A stretch of DNA of 64,000 bases from Anaeromassilibacillus sp001305115 (lineage in GTDB: Bacteria > Bacillota > Clostridia > Oscillospirales > Acutalibacteraceae): the NCBI GenBank assembly GCA_042854365.1, contig AP031437.1:1240001-1304000 (forward strand), given 5' to 3'. Positions within the stretch are counted from its first letter, which is position 1; every line of letters starts with the position of its first letter. The notes under the pieces were generated by a model. That model was not told the DNA's origin. It was given only the letters and a program-made list of their open reading frames with translations, and did no database searches. A program made the position numbers and the translations under genes. Positions 52,131 through 59,544 of the stretch are shown here, one piece after another.

Positions 52131-54137
52131 TTAGGCTTCTTCCTCACCTTCGTCCTCGTCTATCACTTCATACCATGCTCCATCTTCACCAAGCATCTGT
52201 GTGGTACCATAGGGCAGGTTCAGAAACGGGATAATGTCCGGGTCGATACGGCAGATGTCCCGGATATCGTAGTAGCCGCAGTGCGACTTATAGTATTCAT
52301 TGCCTTCGCCATACACTTCGTCCTCATCTCCAGAGTAGAGGGCCCAGCCACTCTCCCAGCCCATATCCTCGCGCTCGGGGAACAAGCGATCTATGAGCCG
52401 CACCTTACACCCATCCTGAGCGACCCGGTCGGAGGCGTAGCAGACGAGAGGGCCATCCCAGTCAGAAATGACGGCGGGTTTGCCTTTCGCCGCCTGCGCG
52501 ACACGCTCCTCTGGGTCGTCTACAAATTCTGTCTTCAGAAACGCCTCGAACCGCTCATCCAGAAGCTGCTCTATACTCCAGCGGTTCTGCTCCGTATAGG
52601 ACAGGAACAGGTAGGCCGCTTCTTCTTCCGCGATGCTGCTCCAGGTGCGGCCCTCCAGCCCGGCCAGGGCGATGTTCCGGCAGTCCCGGCGGTAGACATA
52701 GGGGTTGGAGCGGTTGTCCTGGGCATACCACTGGGCAAAGCTGGAGCCTCTCCGGTCAAAGAACTGGGTGGACAATTTCCCATTCAGCTCGTCCCGGATG
52801 AATGCCCGCAGGTCCAGTCCTTCTCCGGACCGGACCGCCTCCACCACCTCCCGATACCGGGAGAGGAACGGGTTGCTCATCTGGCCCCGTTTCATAGTCC
52901 AGCCCAAATAAAAGGCCATCAAATTGTAGGCCGCCAGCTCGTTCACCGGCAGATGGAGGTCTTGAATCTTTTTCAAATGGGTTTCGGCGTTGTCCATCTC
53001 TGCCGGATCATAGCCGATCTTCTCCCAGTCGGTGACCACATTCAGCCGGTGAGGATCGATCACTTCCAAACTTTCGTCCGGACAGAGGTCCAGCAGAGCG
53101 TCCGCACCGCGTTCCAGCTTATACTGGATCTCCTCGCGATAGAGGGGGATTACCTGATAGAAGTTGACTTCCTCGCCGTCTGGCAGGCAGCAGGCAAAGG
53201 CATCCTGCCCAAACGGACCAGGCCAGAGCAAGATTGCGCCCCGCAAGTCCGTGTCCTTCGCAAAGGGGACGCCATCCTCGCCCTCCATCAGCGTGGTTCT
53301 GGATTCCAGCCCCACCTCCGGGTCCTCCATGGGGAAGCGGGCGGTGGCCAGCAGCATCCGAATAGGCCAACTCCACCGCTCCTCCCGGCAGTCCGCCTTT
53401 GTCAGCTTCCAGTCCCGGGGCAGGTTGATGAGCAGCTCCGCACGCTCCAGCTTTTCCTCCCGCCGCTCCTCCGGAAAATTCATCCGGCACCGGCTCAGGC
53501 CAATGGTGACCAGTGTGTAATAATCATGCTCCAAGCGAGGGGCGATGATGACAATATCCAGAGGATACTCTGGGTCAGAGTCATCATGGATCATCTCTGA
53601 ATAGACGCCAAAATACTGGTCAATATGTAACCGCACAAAACCAAGGATGTCATCATCGGGGGTTTCCTCCCGGATGATCTCCGTCCGCTCTTGCAAATCA
53701 AGTTCCAAGGCTTTTTCCTCCTCCAGATATTTTTCGCAGTCCAGCACCAGCTTTTGGGCATCCGGATCATCCGGGGCTAAGGCCAGCCAGCGTTTGGCAT
53801 ATTCATAGGCGGTGGCGGCGGAGCTGTATGCCATCAGGCAGGAATATCCCATGCGGGCGTTCCAGTAGGGGTCGTTCTCACCCTGGGAGCGGATGGACTC
53901 CAGCAGCCGGATGGCGTGCCGGAGAAGTTCCCCGTCCACTTCGCCATCCTCGCCATGGGCGCTGTTGTCGCTCAACACGGCCAGATTGCTGTATGCCCGG
54001 CTCAGTTTGAGAGTCAGCAGATAGCCTCGCTCCTGTTCCGGAATGGCTTCAATGGCGTCAATACATCGGGAAAACTCGTCCACATCATTCCACCGTTCGA
54101 TCTGCTCCAACAGTTTTGCTTCTTCTGCCTGATTCAT
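52131..54137 (-). CDS. Array gene 4: 668-aa TPR-SUFU-DUF2185 poly-immunity protein
   Basis: Modules in order: TPR module (9-145; RWNDVDEFSRCIDAIEAIPE, AYSNLAVLSDN, RYWNARMGY-like repeats); SUFU domain (163-355; PLDIVIIAPRLEHDYYTLVT, GEEVNFYQVIPLYREEI); an unnamed domain shared with the giant protein (about 390-545; LPVNELAAYNLMAFYLGW, DLRAFIRDELNGKLS, EEEAAYLFLSYTEQNRW); DUF2185 (about 560-660; GPLVCYASDRVAQDGCKVRL, ESGWALYSGDED, YYDIRDICRIDPDIIPFLNL). The same modules occur in the giant array gene 42 but in another order, DUF2185 being at its N-terminus. Acidic, no signal or membrane span, so presumed cytoplasmic. Confidence 0.82.
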   Translation of the reverse strand: MNQAEEAKLLEQIERWNDVDEFSRCIDAIEAIPEQERGYLLTLKLSRAYSNLAVLSDNSAHGEDGEVDGELLRHAIRLLESIRSQGENDPYWNARMGYSCLMAYSSAATAYEYAKRWLALAPDDPDAQKLVLDCEKYLEEEKALELDLQERTEIIREETPDDDILGFVRLHIDQYFGVYSEMIHDDSDPEYPLDIVIIAPRLEHDYYTLVTIGLSRCRMNFPEERREEKLERAELLINLPRDWKLTKADCREERWSWPIRMLLATARFPMEDPEVGLESRTTLMEGEDGVPFAKDTDLRGAILLWPGPFGQDAFACCLPDGEEVNFYQVIPLYREEIQYKLERGADALLDLCPDESLEVIDPHRLNVVTDWEKIGYDPAEMDNAETHLKKIQDLHLPVNELAAYNLMAFYLGWTMKRGQMSNPFLSRYREVVEAVRSGEGLDLRAFIRDELNGKLSTQFFDRRGSSFAQWYAQDNRSNPYVYRRDCRNIALAGLEGRTWSSIAEEEAAYLFLSYTEQNRWSIEQLLDERFEAFLKTEFVDDPEERVAQAAKGKPAVISDWDGPLVCYASDRVAQDGCKVRLIDRLFPEREDMGWESGWALYSGDEDEVYGEGNEYYKSHCGYYDIRDICRIDPDIIPFLNLPYGTTQMLGEDGAWYEVIDEDEGEEEA

Positions 54138-54158
54138 AGTTTCACCGCCTTTTCCATG

Positions 54159-54437
54159 TCATTCCTTGCCTTTTTTGAAGTGTCCGCTGCCTCGCCAGGT
54201 GTTGACCACACAGGTGAAAATCTGCCCACAGTGCTTGCACCGGATCATGTGGAGCATGATCTCGTCCGCCCAGCCATCCTCCGTCTTTACCTTCTCCAGC
54301 GGACAGGTGGATTCCTCTGGCAGCAGTTCAAATTCATCCTTCGCTATCAGTTGCTGAATGTAAGCAATGCAAGCCAGATAGTCCTTTGGGGCGTCAAATT
54401 TTCTCCATGTTTGAATGTCTCGGCAGTACTCACACAA
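54159..54437 (-). CDS. Array gene 3: small zinc-ribbon protein
   Basis: 92 residues. MCEYC at the start, CPLE in the middle and CKHCGQIFTC near the end place at least six Cys in pairs, suggesting zinc binding. The last residues GSGHFKKGK are basic. Small proteins of this layout with a final GSG-basic tail occur in immunity arrays. Function unknown. Confidence 0.6.
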   Translation of the reverse strand: MCEYCRDIQTWRKFDAPKDYLACIAYIQQLIAKDEFELLPEESTCPLEKVKTEDGWADEIMLHMIRCKHCGQIFTCVVNTWRGSGHFKKGKE

Positions 54438-54470
54438 GATGGACGTCTCCTTCCTACAAACCGCTTGTGG

Positions 54471-55313
54471 TCAGCCCTGCATATCCGCCCGCAGAGGACC
54501 CTTTTTCAATGTCCCTTCCACGGTGATCACATGGCCCCAGAACATATCATCATCCTCATACCAGGCGGTAAAACTGCCGCCCGGAGATACTGTGAACTCG
54601 GTAAGGAGGATGCGGCGGGCGAACTCCTCCTCGGTGATGGGGTCTTTCTTCGGGTTCCGGTCGGTCTGATCATTGTCCGCCAGCCACTCGTTGGCCAGAG
54701 TAGTAAGTTTCTGGGCAGCCAGTGTTCGCAGAGACTTATCCCACACCTCTTGATCTGCCAACAACTTTTTCATTACAGTTCGAGTACGAGTCCAGGACGC
54801 TTGCTTTTCAACATCCACATCCAACGAGAATCGAACATCTTTTTTCATCCACTGACATGTCCCGTTGAAATAACTCATTTCACGATCCAGCGTGAGCGTT
54901 CCCAGCACTTCGTCCTCCAGAACGACAGGCTTTGTGTACTCCGCCCAGAGCTCCTCCAATGCCGGGCAGGGCACACCCTCCTCCAACACCTCCGTGACAT
55001 ACCACCTCGGTTCGCTGAGTACAGTACCCTTCCAGTCCCGAGCCTTGATCCGGTAGACCTTTCCTTTGGCAAACTGCTTGGAATAGTCGCCGGCTTCCCG
55101 CTCCTTGTCCGTAAGCGGCCAGCTCAGATAACAACGGCCGGAGATCACCTGTCCGGTCCGGGCATCCGCCATGGCAAGGGCGTGGGTCTGGGCCTCCCAA
55201 TAGCTGTCCATATAAGACCGGCTGGCGCTGATGCCACTTTGGATCAACACCAGCTTTTCCTCAGCTTCCGAGGAGTAGAGGGCAATAAAGTCCTTTGCTG
55301 TTCTCTTTTTCAT
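54471..55313 (-). CDS. Array gene 2: DUF2262 family protein
   Basis: 280 residues from the ATG at 55313. Same domain as array gene 16: EVLGTLTLDREMSYFNGTCQ, WTRTRTVMKKLLADQEVWDK, LTTLANEWLADNDQTDRNPK and ITEEEFARRILLTEFTVSPG, then MFWGHVITVEGTL. N-terminal 110 residues are more divergent from gene 16. Predicted immunity protein. Confidence 0.8.
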   Translation of the reverse strand: MKKRTAKDFIALYSSEAEEKLVLIQSGISASRSYMDSYWEAQTHALAMADARTGQVISGRCYLSWPLTDKEREAGDYSKQFAKGKVYRIKARDWKGTVLSEPRWYVTEVLEEGVPCPALEELWAEYTKPVVLEDEVLGTLTLDREMSYFNGTCQWMKKDVRFSLDVDVEKQASWTRTRTVMKKLLADQEVWDKSLRTLAAQKLTTLANEWLADNDQTDRNPKKDPITEEEFARRILLTEFTVSPGGSFTAWYEDDDMFWGHVITVEGTLKKGPLRADMQG

Positions 55314-55323
55314 GGCGTTCTCC

Positions 55324-56688
55324 TTACGCAAATACCTGCTGGTATTTCTCTTTCAGTTCCTTCGGCGCCGCCTTGATGACCTTACCGCCGTTCTCGGAGG
55401 CCGAGCCCCAGATGGCCCAGAGGATATCCCGCCAGAGATACTCCCGCGCTCCCTCTTCGGGCAGATAGTCCTCCAGATGTTCCCTGATCTCCAACAGAGC
55501 GTCCAGGCTCTCCTCGTTGGCGATCAGGGTACGGAACTCCTTGATGGGCCTCAGCTCCTGCATGGACTGTACGCCGTGGACCAGCACCGGCAGGGACTGG
55601 GCGGTAAAGCCGAACTTTTTGAACAAGACATGGAGGAACTTTTCCTGTAGGGAGGAGTGTTCGTCGTCGCAGCGATCCAGATAATCGCACACCAGCCGCC
55701 ACCACTTCGGCCCCTCCAGCCCCAGAGCGAACACAGCGAAAGTGCCGGGCATGGCGCAGGCTTCATCCGCGAGGTTTTGATACCACTCATCCTCCTGCAT
55801 GGCCAGCCGGGCATAATTCTCCATCCGGACATGGAGGCGGGGGTACCGTACCGCACAGGCAAAGAGCTGATGGACGCCCTTTTTTGGCAGACCGGGGATG
55901 GGCAGGTAGAGCTTCTCCGGCCCACGAAACTCGATTGAGTAGCTGCGGGGGAACTCCGGCTGCTCCAGCACCTCACATAGATAGCTCAGCGCCTCGTCGC
56001 AGCATCCCTCGGTGCTGTCCCTGGCGGTGATGCGGATGGTGGCAAAGGCATCGTTGGCCGAGGCGGTCAGGTGCTTTGTTTTTCGCTTTTGAAGGTCAGG
56101 GGGCAGCTTGCCGCTGCCATTGGTTTTCAGTTCCTTCACCATATTCGGACGAAGCTGGGAAACCAGATCGAGGTAGTGCTTGGTTATAACGGTATTATAG
56201 CTGGCTCCATATACCGTATAACAGACCGCTACATAGCAGGCAAAGTGCAACAGGCCGTCATCCACATCCTCAGAACACAGATCCGGGGAAACGGTGCAGG
56301 GCGGGTAGACGGAAAAACGGTCCTCTTTTTCTCCAGCCTCAAAATATCTCTCTTGCACCTGGTGTTTGATGTATTGTCCCAATGTGTAGCAAATCTCGTT
56401 CCAGCCCGCCAGCTGCCGCATGGCATCGCATACAGCAACAGCATCCTCATAGGGAAATCCCTTCAGCGGCAGCCGGGAGAGATAACGTTCCAGCAGGTGG
56501 CTGGGGAGAAACGGTGTTCCGTTGTGGTTCCGCACCACTGTCGGGTAGGCGGAATGATTTTCGCGGGCAGTTCCCTCCAAAATGTCCTGGATGCACTGAT
56601 CTGCGTGTTTCAGCACTTCGGGGTCCGTATCTGGTTTATGAATCAAGTAATAACGGCCATGTACGCCGTCGCATTTCGGTAAACTCAT
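55324..56688 (-). CDS. Array gene 1b: DUF6138-like conserved protein
   Basis: 454 residues from the ATG at 56688, which overlaps the stop of the tandem paralogue upstream by 4 nt (an earlier ATG at 56838 lies in a non-conserved stretch). Helical, Cys-rich protein with LPPDLQKRKTKHLTASANDA, SIEFRGPEKLYLPIPGLPKKG (opening) and AVFALGLEGPKWWRLVCDYL. Tentatively DUF6138; unknown role. About 40 percent identical by eye to the upstream copy. Confidence 0.6.
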   Translation of the reverse strand: MSLPKCDGVHGRYYLIHKPDTDPEVLKHADQCIQDILEGTARENHSAYPTVVRNHNGTPFLPSHLLERYLSRLPLKGFPYEDAVAVCDAMRQLAGWNEICYTLGQYIKHQVQERYFEAGEKEDRFSVYPPCTVSPDLCSEDVDDGLLHFACYVAVCYTVYGASYNTVITKHYLDLVSQLRPNMVKELKTNGSGKLPPDLQKRKTKHLTASANDAFATIRITARDSTEGCCDEALSYLCEVLEQPEFPRSYSIEFRGPEKLYLPIPGLPKKGVHQLFACAVRYPRLHVRMENYARLAMQEDEWYQNLADEACAMPGTFAVFALGLEGPKWWRLVCDYLDRCDDEHSSLQEKFLHVLFKKFGFTAQSLPVLVHGVQSMQELRPIKEFRTLIANEESLDALLEIREHLEDYLPEEGAREYLWRDILWAIWGSASENGGKVIKAAPKELKEKYQQVFA

Positions 56689-58154
56689 AGCAGGCCACCT
56701 CTTTGTTCCATGTTCTCCGTTACCGGAATGAAGATCTGCCGGTACCGCTCTTTCAGTTCTTCCGGAGCTGTTTCCACCACTTTCTGACCACTCTTGGCGC
56801 TGGCTTTGCCCCAGATCACATAGCAGACCGTCTCCCATGCGTATTGCAGCACTTCCTCCGGGCTGGCTTCTGTTTCCTGGGTGGGTTCCTCGTCCTCGTC
56901 GTCATCCTCGTCAGAGGAAAAACCGCTTGGGACGATCTCAGAAAGATGAACTTTTGCCTCCAGCAGAGCGTCCAGGCTTTCTGCGTTTGCCATCCATGCG
57001 GCATAGTCCTTGGAATATTTCATGTTCTGCATGGACAGCACACCCCGGACAAAAATAGGGACTGTATCAGAGGTAAAGCCGAACTGTTTCACATACTCCC
57101 GGAGGAATTTTTCCTGTAAGCGGGAGTGCTCATCATCACAGAGGTCAAGATAATCCCATATCAACTGCCGCCACTTTTTTTCCAGCATTCCCAGGGCGAA
57201 TACGGCAAAACTGCCAGGGAGAGCACACTGCTCATCGCTGAGATTGGTGTACCGCTCATATTGCCGCATAGCAAGGCGGGCATACCGTTCCACCAGAGGA
57301 TGAAGGGACGGATATTGAACGGCGCAGGCACAAAGCTGATTGATTCCCTTTTTGGGCAGTCCTGTGATGGGCAGATACCTCTTTTCCGGTCCTTTGAACT
57401 CCACCGTATAGCTGTGGGGAAAATCCTCCTGCGAAAGAAGCTCGCACAGGTAGTTCAGCACTTCGCCGTAACATTCCTCCGTGCTGTCCTTGGCCGTAAT
57501 GCGGATGATGGCAAAGGCATCGTTGGCCGATGCCGTGAACTGCTCTGTTTTCCTCTTTTGAAGGTTGAGCGGAAGCCTGCCGGTCCCGTTTTCTTTCAGC
57601 TTTTTCACCATATCAGGCCGGACCTTCTCAACCAATCCTAAGAGATAATTGGTATCCAGATACTGAAAGTCCAAACCATATACCTTATAGCTCACCGCCA
57701 CATAACAGGCAAAGCGCAGCAGCGGTTCAGGGACCTCCTCTGCACGGATGTCTGGTTTCAGCGAATACTCCCGATTCCAGGGATGGTCATCTTCACGACC
57801 TGTCACTACAAAATACTTCTCCTGTAGCTCCCGTTCCAACAGACCAAGTAAATGGTAGTCGATCTCACCCCACCGGCTCAGGCGGCGCAGGTTTTCGCTG
57901 AAGGCAATGGCCTTTTCCGCATCCAGGGTTTCGGCCCGCTGTACTTTGGCCCAGCCCATCATCAGATCGTGTACCTCAAAGGGTGCGCCTTCGCTGCTGA
58001 CCACCACCGGAGGCCAGAGAGAATCGGGGCGGGTAATCCTGCCGTCCATGGCATCCTGAATGCACTGGTCAAAGAGCGGTTGCAGCTCCTCTCGTACATC
58101 GGGCGTCATCCAGTAACAGCGCCCATCTTCACTGTTGCGCTTTGGTAAATTCAT
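56685..58154 (-). CDS. Array gene 1a: DUF6138-like conserved protein, first gene of the array
   Basis: 489 residues from the ATG at 58154 (AGAGGTGG upstream). Tandem paralogue of the next gene with the shared core LPLNLQKRKTEQFTASANDA, AVFALGMLEKKWRQLIWDYL and an extra acidic stretch (EDDDEDEEPTQETEASPEE) near residue 430. Likely product of duplication with later divergence. It is first in the array; the promoter candidate at 58398-58426 is about 250 nt upstream. Confidence 0.6.
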   Translation of the reverse strand: MNLPKRNSEDGRCYWMTPDVREELQPLFDQCIQDAMDGRITRPDSLWPPVVVSSEGAPFEVHDLMMGWAKVQRAETLDAEKAIAFSENLRRLSRWGEIDYHLLGLLERELQEKYFVVTGREDDHPWNREYSLKPDIRAEEVPEPLLRFACYVAVSYKVYGLDFQYLDTNYLLGLVEKVRPDMVKKLKENGTGRLPLNLQKRKTEQFTASANDAFAIIRITAKDSTEECYGEVLNYLCELLSQEDFPHSYTVEFKGPEKRYLPITGLPKKGINQLCACAVQYPSLHPLVERYARLAMRQYERYTNLSDEQCALPGSFAVFALGMLEKKWRQLIWDYLDLCDDEHSRLQEKFLREYVKQFGFTSDTVPIFVRGVLSMQNMKYSKDYAAWMANAESLDALLEAKVHLSEIVPSGFSSDEDDDEDEEPTQETEASPEEVLQYAWETVCYVIWGKASAKSGQKVVETAPEELKERYRQIFIPVTENMEQRGGLL

Positions 58155-58182
58155 CTCAGGCCACCTCTTTCCAAACAATAAA

Positions 58183-58229
58183 AAATGCCCTGCGCCGTAC
58201 TGTCATAACAACAGACTGACACAGGGCAT
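58183..58229 (-). other. Hairpin in the array leader
   Basis: ATGCCCTG and CAGGGCAT close a long imperfect hairpin in the leader between the promoter candidate and the first array gene. With the next hairpin it may form an attenuator or stabilise the long transcript. Confidence 0.5.
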
Positions 58230-58247
58230 GAAAAGGCCGCATGGGAA

Positions 58248-58282
58248 ACACCACATCCACCAGCGGATGTGGTTTCTTCTTT
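58248..58282 (-). other. Second hairpin in the array leader
   Basis: ACCACATCC, loop ACCAGC, GGATGTGGT, followed on the plus side by TTTC. Short perfect stem. It could be an old terminator or an attenuator. Confidence 0.5.
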
Positions 58283-58397
58283 GGATAAAATCAATTTTGC
58301 ATATTTGAACAGAGCAGTTGATGGCTGCCCCAATTTTTCTTCTTCCATAGCAAGACCTCTGATTACACGTTCCAAATGGGTAAACTTTCACTATTTT

Positions 58398-58426
58398 ATT
58401 ATAGCACACTAGCCATGTTCTTTGGA
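58398..58426 (-). promoter_or_regulatory. Extended -10 promoter candidate for the immunity array
   Basis: On the minus strand TGC-TATAAT (58406-58398) with a weak -35 (TCCAAA at 58426-58421, 17-bp spacer). It lies across the 3' end of the truncated SLOG-like gene. It is the only promoter-like element that I see upstream of the continuous 35-kb array. Confidence 0.45.
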
Positions 58427-58775
58427 AGATGGATTTGCTTATCAGCCAGATTTGTGATATGGATTTTTCCTTTTCGTGTTCCTGTCCCAGCATACTCCAG
58501 CAGTTCTCTGGCGTTGCTTGCCGGATGCCATACATAAGCGATCAGGTAATTACTGCACTCCACCATATATTGGTTTGCGCGGATGATGGCAGCTCGATTG
58601 GGGACGGTTTGCAGATTTGGCGGATAAAACAGGGTGTCAAATCCCTCCGGCAGCTTCACCGCTTTGCGGACTGGATAATATGGAGTCATCAGTATCAGCG
58701 TAATTCTGGGGCGCCGCCTCTTGGATTGCGCCAGCACCCGAATCACCAGGCGGTCAAAGCTTCTACCACATTTCT
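58399..58775 (-). pseudogene. SLOG-like (YpsA/DUF1273-type) protein, 5'-truncated
   Basis: Residues VIRVLAQSKRRRPRITLILM, MTPYYPVRKAVKLPEGFDTL, YPPNLQTVPNRAAIIRANQY and YVWHPASNARELLEYAGTG are the C-terminal two thirds of a SLOG-superfamily nucleotide-binding protein (proline-rich FYPP, PxRxAI, NARELLEYA). The usual N-terminal glycine-rich GHRxx strand is missing; a short SFDRLV remnant lies at 58775-58747 in the frame. So the gene was cut by the right end of the island. A GTG at 58746 may drive a 115-residue product. Confidence 0.65.
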
Positions 58776-58809
58776 TTTATATTTCGTCTTTTAATATACA
58801 ACAAACAAA

Positions 58810-58838
58810 AAAGCAGAGATTCTACTGTAGAATCTCCG
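58810..58838. terminator. Perfect hairpin at the right edge of the island
   Basis: GAGATTCTAC, one T, GTAGAATCTC, with A-rich sequence on the left and CGCC on the right. It may be a terminator of a lost gene or an element end. Confidence 0.5.
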
Positions 58839-58918
58839 CCTCGATAATTATATTGACTTTTCCGGGGGAGGGGAAGTGAATTGGATGTCAGGCCCTCTCT
58901 GTGTTTTCGTATGGATAA

Positions 58919-58957
58919 AACAATGACTCACACATTTAAATGTGTGAGTCATTATTT
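58919..58957 (-). terminator. Terminator of tRNA-Ala
   Basis: AATGACTCACACATTTAAATGTGTGAGTCATT (described by its first arm AATGACTCACACATTT) is a perfect palindrome right after the tRNA 3' end on the minus strand, followed by GTTTTATC. Confidence 0.75.
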
Positions 58958-59033
<76 letters not shown>

Positions 59034-59039
59034 ATATTG

Positions 59040-59469
59040 CCAGAATCTCTCGATTCTACTGGATTTCCAGGCTGTTCAATTTTTTGACTTTGCTCTCCGT
59101 CGCAGGGGCACACATCTGGTTGCTTACTAATGCCCCATACTATTTTCAGACAACTGTCGTAAACAGCTTTTTTATATTAACATACTTTTATTCCCAATGC
59201 AAGAGGTTTTGACAAAAAATATTTTGAACTCGCTGGAACTATTCGAATTTTTGACAAGCCATTGCAATGATTTTCAAATAAACGGAGTGAAAAACAGCAG
59301 GGCATAGATTCCTGTTGGAATCTCAAGAAAATGGAATGATTTTTCCGACCGGATAAAGGTTTTCCTATAAAAAGACCGAGGCAGGTAGCAAATCGATAAA
59401 AGCGCTCGATGTGGTTACCTGCAACCGAAAATAGCTGCTTTTTCCGGGCCAGGCGCAGAAACTAGCGGT
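59040..59469. other. Intergenic region with a hairpin, no gene
   Basis: About 430 nt. A nested hairpin lies at about 59383-59426: GCAGGTA pairs with TACCTGC and an inner ATCGA/TCGAT stem. It could be a leader structure for the CorC-type gene or a terminator. No ORF is credible. Confidence 0.35.
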
Positions 59470-59498
59470 TTGAAAATCGAAGAGGAATCTGTTAAAAT
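59470..59498 (+). promoter_or_regulatory. SigA-type promoter before the CorC/HlyC gene
   Basis: TTGAAA (59470-59475), 17-bp spacer, TAAAAT (59493-59498), about 47 nt before the ATG at 59545 with AAGAGGAG ribosome site. Confidence 0.6.
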
Positions 59499-59544
59499 TG
59501 TCCCAATATCATTTTATTTTTATGAAAAAGAGGAGTAGAAAACC

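Noticed and set aside
58151..58375. A 74-codon minus-strand frame before the first array gene
   Set aside because: It spans the two leader hairpins, overlaps the array start and has Cys/Ser-rich random-looking composition with no conserved pattern.
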